From Rhea pennata (taxonomy: Eukaryota; Chordata; Aves; Rheiformes; Rheidae), in contig NC_084665.1 of the NCBI RefSeq assembly GCF_028389875.1, positions 21,608,001-21,672,000 of the forward strand: a stretch of DNA of 64,000 bases. The letters are read 5' to 3'. The translations under genes were made by a program, and so were the position numbers. This document shows, piece by piece, positions 56,401-64,000 of this stretch; position 1 is the stretch's first letter, and the number at the start of each line of letters is the position of its first letter. A model generated the notes under the pieces. It ran no database searches. It saw only the letters and a program-made list of their open reading frames with translations, and was not told the DNA's origin.

Positions 56401-59400
56401 AGAAAGTTAAAATTACAAAGTGGGAGGGGGAGCATCACAAATTAATCTTGTCCTTAGCTTCAACTATTCTGCATTAGTAACTGATTATTGGCAGACACCT
56501 TCATCTTGATAAAATATCCGATAAATGTGTCAGCTGACTGACAAGCATTCAGGAGCTACATGCAAAAAAAGGGGATGTAAGATTCCGAAAGAAACGCATA
56601 ATGAAATACTAAAAAGTTCTTATTTATGCAGATATCAAAGCAGTGTAATCCAGCCTATCAAAGGTATGTCTATTTTACCTCTTCAAAGTGATTTCTAGGA
56701 CAGGTGCTTTGTCATTTGCCTTGGTTTTCTTTTCAACCAGTGGCTTATTATACAGCAGTTTGTATTTTCTATAGCAGTGTGTGCATGTGTGTGTATATAC
56801 ACACACACACGTACATATATATGCACACTTTTACAAGTGCACATGAGCTACCTTGACAAAAATAAATATTCATCTCCATCATATTATTCTATGTTTACGC
56901 ATAAAGTAGTTCACTGTAGTCTCCAAAGTGTGTCCAGTAGCACAAGTCATAAACCAGAGCTCTACTACACTGGGTGTTACACAAATACAGGGCAAAAAGA
57001 CTGTTTCTAATATAAAGAAAAAGCAAGAATGTATAATGAGATGCTACAAGGGACACAGTACTGTTAAGACACTTGTAATTCTTTTTATAGAACACTTTAT
57101 TTTGATGTATTCACTATCTCCCACAATTAGTATTTTCAGCATAGTTCTTTCAAAATAAATTCTTTGGTGCCCACTTGTTATTCTGAAACTGGCTTCAACT
57201 GTTCTGCTTCACAGCTCATGCCTGCCAGTTAACAGCAAATCTGAAGTGTGATGGAACTTATCACATACAGAATACCTTTTGTCCACTACCTACAAAACCT
57301 TGAGTGGGTATGTATGAGTTAACTAGATCTGCTTCTGTGCTCTCCACTCTCAGGAGAGGAGTGGAGGAAGATCTCCTCTAATGCAATCTGGCTTTAAAAC
57401 GACCCTCAGAACATTACAGGAAAAACAAAAAGAATACATTTTACAACTTCCAGTGCATGAGTAGCACAGTCCCAAGCACCGTAAGAAAAAGCCTTCAAAG
57501 TTCTAGAACACAATTGTATCTAGATCAGAAAGCAACTCTTAAGTATACTGGTATGTCAGTTCCTTATGACATGGGGTGCGAAGGAACAGGGAGAAAAAAG
57601 GTCACATGTGCTTTCTACATATGACAGAAATAGTCAGTACATCTTAATCTTTGAATTAACAATATTTCTTTATCTACATAACTATTTATAATACTACTAA
57701 TAATGATCAGCTTTTTGGTATGTGTTTTTCTTCCAAATCAGTAAGCACTGATCCTCCTATAGATCCTGAGGAAACAAGCTGAAAAAATACCAAATATAGA
57801 TGATAACTGGCTAAAACAAAAGCAGAGAGGCTGCTAACTCTCCGATAAAGGAAGTATGCATTTTGTCTATCTAGCTGTATATAAAAGTATGTGGCTTTGA
57901 GTAGCTTCCTGCCAAAGAAATACAAGGAACAGCATTAGAATAGATTTCTAATAGATAAACAACTATATAGTTTTAGCATTCATGACAACAAAACAAGGAG
58001 GCAGTTTTGTCCTATTTCTACTACTATTTTGTCATCCTGGTGAAATATGTTTTTTTTTTTTGTTGTTGTTTTGTTTTGTTTTTTTGTTTTTTTTAACTGC
58101 CATAATCTTTTATAGGCAAGATAATTAATCTCTGAATACGGCCAAGAATCATTTGAGTCATCTCCAATTTTTGCTCACTAATAAAGATCACCACCAAAAG
58201 GTCTGATTTATGTCCTCAGCAATTGCACTTAATGCAAAACTTCACTGCAGCTACTGGTGTCCTGGTACATCATACAAGGCGGCATTAAGCTTCACTTAAG
58301 ATAAATGTATTCAGTTTTTCTCATTCAGCTTCCTTTTTTCTCCCAGCAAGATACGTTTTTTTTTAAATGTCCTAGAAACCTATCCATTCGCTGAGGCAAT
58401 ACTACTAAAAAAAGTGCTAAATGTTAATTGATACAAAAATAGATAAATAAATAAATTCTTCTTGTAATGAGACAACCAAGGAAAAAGAAAACAGCAACCT
58501 GGGATTGGTCTGGCTGGTTATTAACCTGACTGAGTTACAGCCTCTGGCTATATGAGAAAATTAGTGCAGACAACAGATGATTCGTTGAGTAGAACGTTAC
58601 TGTGGACATGATATGCATACTACACATATTTTAAGGTTTGCTGGCTATTTTAGTTCATTTGTTTTCTTTTAAAAAAAGTGTATGTGTGTAGAGGTTATTT
58701 TGTTTTTGATTGGAGGTTGAAGATATTTTTGCTTTACTCTGGATCACTTCTAGTCTGGTCTCATGAACTACATGCCCCTGAAAAACATTAGAAGCAATCC
58801 TGAAAACCTATTAGGCTAGGTTTATCTAAAAAAGAATCCATGCCCTTTAAAGACTGCTCTGTAATAGACGCATCTACATTATCAATCACTGGGTTATCTC
58901 AGTTGTCCACTGGTACCCTAGCAAAGGAAGAAAGGATGGTCATTTCATTTAGCATGATCTCCTGTAGATCTGACCCAGCCTGAACCTGAGCATGCACATT
59001 ACTGAGTCAAGTGAATATACTTCCGAAGCTACAGACAAGTTGTTCAGTCACTTCTCAACTCACCAAGACTTCAAAACCAGTTTAAATGTAAAGGCTACAG
59101 TTGATCTTTTGATCAACTCGCACTGAGGAATGCTAAACTTCCCAGATTAGTAAGTGAGCAATGAAAGCAATAATAAGTATTCTCAAACTTACTATTTTCT
59201 TCAATTAATTAAAAAAAAAACCTCACAAATCTGATTTTGTTTCCTTGAAATAGTGCTTTTAGATGCTTTTAACTTTGACTAAGCTTATACTGCAAGCTCA
59301 GAAGAAACACATCAATGGCTTTAATCATTTCTAATGCAATAAATTCATATCTGAGAGAAAAAAACGGAATACCATTTTGATGTTTTTTGAAACTCAAGAC

Positions 59401-62400
59401 ATTAAATTTTAAAATGGTATTTTAAAGTTTTGGTGTGACTGTTAATACACAGTATATTGATGCTTTTACACATGCAATCAACTCTCTTGGTGCATTAATA
59501 ATAAACAGAATCATTACAACTTGATAACTTGACTGTAACATTCTCTCTCAAATTACTAGAAAGTGAATTTTTCATGATTCCTACCAATAGTAGATAACAA
59601 AAGAAACAGATAGACATGTATATGCTTCACAGAATTTGGCCTCTCATACAGGGAGCATCCTAACAGGACGGCTGTCAGGCTCATTCCACTTCAGTGAATT
59701 GTGTTTAGAACATCCAAATCTCACCTCAGTCTCTCCTTCTTAATCTCTAATTCTCTCTTTAGGATCAGTAACAATTTAGATCTTTTCAACAGCTTACATC
59801 TCGTAAACTCTCCTACTGTACTCTAAAATGTTGCAAAAATCATCACCAATTTTGAGAAACACTGGAGAAATATCTTTAGATAAAAGATCTTTTTAACACG
59901 TTAGTACAGCCACATCTTGGACAGGCACTTTCAAAGACAAGGGAAGGATTCATACTGGGACAAGAAGAAGAAACAGAACAGGACACAAGTGGTGGTATCT
60001 GACATTCTATCCAAAATTCTGTTTTCCTGTCCCAGTAACACTGAAAAGTTCGTTTTCCATAAATACTGCAAATATATCCTAATATTTTTACTTAGAGTTA
60101 CAAAAAAGCTAAAAACTAGTATCTGCCTAAACACTTGAGGAGTCTGCATAAAGTCAGTATAAATTTTGTTAATAAATCAATAAATCAATTCCAGCTCAGT
60201 CCCTAAAGACTTTCAAATTATCTTTAAAAAATTCCGAACTATGTAGGCTTTTCTAAGCACCCCTTACTTTTTAACTCACAATCAGAAAGACACTTAATCA
60301 AAGAGTACTGAAAGAAAAAAAATATATATGTATTTTGCAGTACTCACTACTACTCTTTTTGGTACCCAGTATCTGGCCATCTTCAAGAGAGTTTGAGCCC
60401 ACTGAGGAACTATCCTGACTGTCCTGGTGAGGCAGCTGAAGAAATCCTTCACTGGATTCTGAACGGCTAGGCGTGAGGGTCAGAGACTTCAAACGTTCGC
60501 GGTTAACATCCTTCTTAGACTTTATCAGCTTCCTCATTTTCAGAGTAATCCAGTTGCCTCTTCTGTTAGCAATAATACAGTGCAATACATTTACTGAATT
60601 TGTAATACATTACTTTTGTCTTCATTTTTTCTTAATTTGTATGCAAGACCACAGACAGGATTCTGCTCCCCGATGTTAAAGGAAAGCTTTACTTTCAATC
60701 TGGAACAAAATGGATATTTCATGTCTTAGATTTGTGTTTATTTTTATAACATATTCAACAGTACCTTCTTGGTGGGGATGGTTCATAAAATTTATACTGA
60801 TCCATTATCTTCTCCTCCAATTTCTCCTTCTGCCGCCTCAATTCATTTAGCTTATCACTGTAAACAGGAATTAACGATAATACATACTTTAAAAACTTAC
60901 ACACAATGTGTGTGAAGCATGTTCCTCTGGGTGTCTGAAAATTGACTTTTTCATGTGAAATTTTTTTATAATATTTTTTTTCCTTATTGAAAATCAAGGA
61001 GTTACAGAAAACAGTCTTACATTTAACAGTGATACACAATTGTAAAAATTTTTATTGGCAGTTACTATACAATAAATAGCCTATATACGTGCATTACTAT
61101 AAAAAAAAAAAAGCAATAACAATCATTTGAAGGAACATATTTTCTCTCATATTCACTAAGAAAGGTTAAAGCTTTCAAGAAAGCTAGGATCTTTGTAACA
61201 GAATGAAGACACAATGAAATTTTTTCATTAGACATTTATATCATCAACAATGAAACCAGTTGTACTGGTTCTTTATGACTAAAAACAGTGTCTTAGTTTT
61301 AAGTATTTGCTTTTCAGATACAATTTAAATTTTTCTTTTAAAAGAAGAAACTTTTCCTAAGTAGCACATTCATCATTCCTATATAAAACAAAAGCTGTTT
61401 TTACAGATAGGTATTAGTGTAACTGCACTCATCATAGTAATTTTATTATTTTTAATACTCACATGTACTGTCGTTGTTCTACATGGAAGAGATCTTTGCT
61501 TTCCATATTTTGCTCAAGTAATGTTCTATTCTGTAGCATTAATGTCTGAATTTGATCTAGTAAATGTCTGTTTTCCTCCTCCAGATTTCCCTTAAGCTGG
61601 CTAAGCAACTGTTAAAACATATGAAAAAGTGCATGCATATATACCTGAGCACATTTGACACACAGAGAATGAGATTAGGAGAACTTAACTAGGTCTGTAA
61701 AGGATTTAGATGGTCAGCTCAGATAAAACAAACTTAACTAAATTATAACTCAGCTGTTAAAAGCCTCTGACATTTTATCTAGCTTAATACAGTTTACCTA
61801 ACACATCAGCTCCAATTTTAAAATACGGAAGTCAAGAAATTTACTTCAGTTCAAACTTCTTGTATCCCTGTGCATCATATAATAATGGAGAGGCAAGCAG
61901 CTCCATTTCATTTTTTAAATGAGTTTTAAATGGTTGTACTGGATTGAGCATGTAACTACTACTTAACTAAATTAGATTACACTCATTCATAACTGACTTT
62001 TCTAAAGCTCTTATCGCAAAACTGTTAGATAAAAGCTGCTGTTACCAAAACCAGCTGAACAAAATCTTATATTCAGAAGAGTAGAAATTGTTAACCCCTG
62101 TTGGCAGCAACTCTACACATGTAAAACAAAAAGTACATCTGGCAAATTCATTCACCTTCAAATCTACTTAGTTATCTATAAAGCAAAGGAGCAACTTTCA
62201 AACATTTCAGATGATTTTATGAATCTAAAAATACAATTATGTAAATATAATAAATATTTCAATATCACTAGTCAAAAATAGCATAATTATTACATACCTC
62301 ACACTGATTATTCAATTTTGTAAATGTAATATCAAGTTGTTGGTATTGTTCTCTGAGTTTAGAAAACTCAGCTTCTAAACGTGTTTGTTCTAGTTTGGAA

Positions 62401-63810
62401 TTGTTCAATAATGTTTTCAAATTTTTATGATCAGTTTGCAGAACTTCATTCTCTCTCAAGAGCTGACTGTATGTATGAGTAAGCCTGGAATGAAAAGAGG
62501 TCATAAAAGAATACATGCAGATAAAAGGAAACGTATTAATGACCCACATTCCCTCTGAAAGATGAGAACCGCAGTTTCAGACTACTGCAACACTGGACTA
62601 TACTCTCCATAAAGCACATAAAAACATTTCTTAGTATCACGTGCTACAGGTGATCATCTTTTAAATCTAATTTTCCCAAGTATGTATTTTGCTTTTAAGT
62701 AAATTAGATATGCTAGGTTCTCAGAATTTTAAAGATCAAGCATATTTCTAAGCACAGACATAGCAACTAATTTTAAGATGTTGTTTTTCAAAAAAAAAAA
62801 AAGAGGAAAAGAAAAGAATCTTTAAAACTGCTAAGATTACTTTTTACTCTGTTGGCAAGATAATAGTCCAAACTTCACCAATTATGGAGGCTGGTTACAG
62901 ACTGTCAGGCTCCATTGTCTCTTCAGGGAGCCATCGCCTCCCCATCTAGCAACAATCTCCAGTTCCAGCTCATACTCCTCACACAGTAACACAGGCAAGA
63001 GGTATTTAATTTTGAGCTTCTTTGCCTTAAGAACAACTCTTACGCCTCTTCTGGAGGGAGGGGGGGAGGTAAACTGAAAATACTATGCTACATAATTAAT
63101 CCCATGAATTTCAACCAGACTATTTAAAAAGCGAGCTATACCTCAACTGCAGAGGTCAAGCAGGCCTTCACCCTCAACACTGCATTTCTATTCTTACTGG
63201 CATTAACGTCAAACAGTGATCTTGCCCTAGGCAATTCACACAGAGTAGCTTGCTCCCTCTAGAGTCCATATCCTCACTGCACAGTACTTCGCCTGGGACT
63301 CCTTTGGATGCCACGTGGAATTCAGTATTTACTTTAGGATAAAATAGTTACTGTTTTGCTTAGTTGTTTTTTTCTGTATCATAGAAAACAGAGCTATAAA
63401 GCATACATCTTATATGTCCCAAAATACAGCACCAGTCATTTCAAAATGTGAGAGGATGCAATGCCTGTTTGAATAATGCTGCAAGTTTGTGCAGGCCAAG
63501 GAAGCCAAACCTTGCACACGCTCATCCATATTGTCTTTACAGAATGATTCCAGTAATGATTTATTTCCAGAACTACACTCACCTATTACCTCAGAGGAAT
63601 CTACTTGACTCATTCTAAGAGAGTGCTCAGGACTTTACTAACATACATATCAGACTTTTGCTTTACCTGTCATTTTCATCACAAAGTCTTTTATGCTCTG
63701 CTGCTACAGTTTCATGCTGTTCATTTTGCTGCAGCATCTTCTGCTGTTCTGTGTTCAGAACTTTCTCCAATTCTTCTAATTGTACTTTCTGTTTCAGCAA
63801 CTGATTGTAC
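46446..63810 (-). CDS. CCDC88A: CCDC88A (girdin/GIV), 3' half, eleven coding exons, partial
   Basis: Girdin is a large cytoplasmic scaffold with a HOOK domain, a long coiled coil and a signalling tail. It binds actin and membranes, is an Akt substrate, and activates Galpha-i as a non-receptor exchange factor. Here the last eleven coding exons (about 840 codons, under half of the protein) lie on the minus strand. All have GT donors and AG acceptors, and every junction keeps the phase. In order they give the coiled-coil end, the basic membrane-binding segment, the Akt-type site, the GBA motif and the tail with TEDTYF and NPYATLP tyrosines. The tail ends YEYGCV. Similarity to mammalian girdin is high to the GBA exon and lower in the last exon. 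The upstream exons lie beyond the right edge. CCDC88C is the alternative, but the tail blocks fit girdin better. Confidence 0.95.
48055..48930 (-). mobile_element. CR1 LINE 3' fragment in a CCDC88A intron (sense to the gene)
   Basis: The 3' terminus is at about 48055 (AGAATGACTGAGGTTGGAAG). The copy extends to the FADD region of the reverse transcriptase at about 48930 ([15 protein letters not shown]). Frames are broken near 48520-48600. It is moderately diverged, and it stands head to head with the next CR1. Confidence 0.9.
48983..49680 (+). mobile_element. CR1 LINE fragment, older, opposite orientation
   Basis: Starts at CATCAGCATGGATTTACCAA and passes through a decayed palm domain (GCAGATGACACTAAAACTGG near 49354, the FADDTK position). 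It then jumps to a short 3' terminus CTGTGATTCTATG ending near 49680. It is more diverged than its neighbour and carries internal deletions. Confidence 0.85.
49681..51022 (-). other. CCDC88A intron, rest
   Basis: Unique AT-rich intron sequence between the CR1 pair and the GBA exon. No other feature was seen. Confidence 0.6.
51023..51285 (-). CDS. CCDC88A: CCDC88A exon with the Galpha-binding (GBA) motif
   Basis: 263 bases, entering in phase 1 and leaving in phase 0 before a GTTAGT donor. It encodes [28 protein letters not shown], the RSSP segment and then [19 protein letters not shown] (51044-51100). That motif is the girdin GBA sequence, and its key Phe (codon 51056-51058) is present. The Ser before Pro in KTGSPGS corresponds to a CDK5 site reported in girdin. 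This motif contacts Galpha-i and gives exchange-factor activity. Confidence 0.95.
51286..52673 (-). other. CCDC88A intron
   Basis: AT-rich intron sequence without recognised repeats or exons. Confidence 0.6.
52674..52754 (-). CDS. CCDC88A: CCDC88A small Ser/Asn-rich exon
   Basis: 81 bases, phase 1 to phase 1, donor GTATGC, acceptor CCATTTAG. It encodes [19 protein letters not shown] then ASLHEVK, matching the linker before the GBA exon of girdin. Being phase-symmetric, it could be skipped without a frameshift. Confidence 0.93.
52755..53762 (-). other. CCDC88A intron
   Basis: AT-rich intron sequence with a GTTT-type run near 53680-53700. No other feature was seen. Confidence 0.6.
53763..53834 (-). 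CDS. CCDC88A: CCDC88A small acidic exon
   Basis: 72 bases, phase 1 to phase 1, donor GTAAGA. It encodes [19 protein letters not shown] then SRVH. It is phase-symmetric and so can be alternatively spliced in frame. Confidence 0.92.
54119..54322 (-). CDS. CCDC88A: CCDC88A exon [12 protein letters not shown]
   Basis: 204 bases, phase 1 to phase 1, acceptor GCATCCCAG, donor GTATAG. It encodes [19 protein letters not shown], then [19 protein letters not shown] and [18 protein letters not shown]. Strong match to the girdin segment between the basic region and the GBA motif. Confidence 0.95.
55068..55241. repeat. 58-bp minisatellite, three copies
   Basis: CACTGAATATATATA starts at 55068, 55126 and 55184, so the unit is 58 bp. 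Each unit ends in TGTGTCTGTGCATGTAAAT and they are almost identical, so the array is young and probably variable in copy number. It lies in a CCDC88A intron. Confidence 0.92.
55363..55388 (+). repeat. G26 homopolymer (C26 in the CCDC88A transcript)
   Basis: Twenty-six consecutive G on the plus strand in an intron, about 90 bases from the next exon's donor. On the gene strand it reads as C26. Its length is likely uncertain in the assembly. Confidence 0.92.
55481..55564 (-). CDS. CCDC88A: CCDC88A basic exon [14 protein letters not shown]
   Basis: 84 bases, phase 1 to phase 1, acceptor ACATAAAAG behind a long pyrimidine stretch, donor GTAAGA. It encodes (M)[18 protein letters not shown] then MKAFYRRSM, a strongly basic segment conserved in girdin. 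It is phase-symmetric, so in-frame skipping is possible. Confidence 0.93.
55565..60347 (-). other. CCDC88A large intron
   Basis: About 4.8 kb of AT-rich intron with several T-rich runs (for example 58051-58094) and a CA/TA run near 56790-56815. No exon, CR1 or other mobile element was recognised. Confidence 0.6.
60348..60562 (-). CDS. CCDC88A: CCDC88A exon with membrane-binding basic motif and Akt-type site
   Basis: 215 bases, phase 2 in, phase 1 out, acceptor GCTAACAG, donor GTGAGT. It encodes [17 protein letters not shown], the basic stretch known in girdin to bind phosphoinositide (PI4P). [12 protein letters not shown] follows, where R-E-R-L-K-S keeps the Akt consensus R-x-R-x-x-S. The rest, [20 protein letters not shown] then SNSLEDGQ, matches girdin closely. 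Phosphorylation here is reported to control girdin at the leading edge of migrating cells. Confidence 0.95.
60765..60857 (-). CDS. CCDC88A: CCDC88A coiled-coil terminal exon
   Basis: 93 bases, phase 2 in and out, acceptor TGTTTACAG, donor GTACTG. It encodes [19 protein letters not shown] then [11 protein letters not shown], the last heptads of the coiled coil followed by a Pro-containing break. Confidence 0.94.
60858..61462 (-). other. CCDC88A intron
   Basis: AT-rich intron sequence; nothing else was seen. Confidence 0.6.
61463..61608 (-). CDS. CCDC88A: CCDC88A coiled-coil exon [12 protein letters not shown]
   Basis: 146 bases, phase 0 in, phase 2 out, acceptor TTTTAACAG, donor GTGAGT. It encodes [37 protein letters not shown] and [11 protein letters not shown]. 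Heptad pattern is clear, and the match to girdin is close to complete. Confidence 0.95.
61609..62297 (-). other. CCDC88A intron
   Basis: AT-rich intron sequence; nothing else was seen. Confidence 0.6.
62298..62484 (-). CDS. CCDC88A: CCDC88A coiled-coil exon [12 protein letters not shown]
   Basis: 187 bases, phase 2 in, phase 0 out, acceptor TTCATTCCAG, donor GTATGT. It encodes [19 protein letters not shown], then [19 protein letters not shown] and [13 protein letters not shown] continuous coiled coil typical of the girdin rod. Confidence 0.95.
62485..63666 (-). other. CCDC88A intron
   Basis: Intron sequence; the middle (62880-63330) is less AT-rich, but no repeat family or exon was recognised. 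The minus-strand frame at 63410-63613 has no girdin resemblance. Confidence 0.55.
63667..63810 (-). CDS. CCDC88A: CCDC88A coiled-coil exon [13 protein letters not shown] (first in window)
   Basis: 144 bases, phase 2 in and out, acceptor TTGTTGACAG, donor GTAAAG. It encodes [38 protein letters not shown] and KRLCDEND. The preceding exon lies outside the window to the right. Confidence 0.93.
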
Positions 63811-64000
63811 CTGTCAACAAATATCTCTTTTAAGGGTTTTTATTTTTTTGTGAGGGATGGGAAATACAAGAAAGTATGGCGAGTTCTGAAAAAGATGATT
63901 TTTCAAAATGTTAATACTTAATGCTATATTTAACACTAATTTTTTCATCCTAGTTATACAGTATTTTTCTTTTCATGAGGTATTACAGACTTTTAATTTT

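Noticed and set aside
46446-63810. Assignment to CCDC88C (Daple) because of the YGCV ending
   Set aside because: The [31 protein letters not shown] and [11 protein letters not shown] blocks fit girdin, and the PRORSD1 neighbour fits the CCDC88A locus.

Overview
The window looks like vertebrate nuclear DNA, most likely from a bird. It carries many CR1 LINE retrotransposons whose 3' ends show the typical TTCTATGAT-type repeats. It also carries the 3' half of CCDC88A (girdin/GIV) in eleven well-spliced exons, next to a PRORSD1 homologue. In mammals, as I recall, the same two genes are neighbours (human 2p16.1), so this is a conserved synteny block. The species cannot be named from sequence alone. 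Layout: 1-1622 is a truncated CR1. 1623-12438 is AT-rich intergenic DNA with one short CR1 piece. 12439-31085 is a GC-richer, repeat-built block with an AT-rich unique interval at 19.0-24.4 kb. This block holds five more CR1 copies and an unfamiliar composite repeat made of a ~1 kb core plus arrays of a 92-bp unit, itself a dimer of 46-bp halves. The arrays switch orientation at the same kind of head-to-head junction at two places. 31086-34133 is intergenic. 34134-35736 (+) is PRORSD1, which appears broken by a lost splice acceptor and a one-base frameshift. 36011-46445 is AT-rich and probably includes the CCDC88A 3' UTR. 46446-63810 (-) is CCDC88A, open at the right edge. Function: the CCDC88A exons encode the end of the coiled coil, a basic membrane-binding stretch with an Akt-type site, the Galpha-binding (GBA) motif and the tyrosine sites of the C-terminal tail. 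The protein ends in YGCV, a PDZ-ligand-like tail that I associate with the paralogue Daple (CCDC88C). PRORSD1 would be a free-standing editing domain that removes mischarged amino acids from tRNA(Pro), but this copy probably cannot make the full protein. The most unusual material is the 46/92-bp array element. I do not recognise it as a named repeat, and it deserves a proper repeat-library search. No tRNA, rRNA, CRISPR or bacterial-type features were seen.
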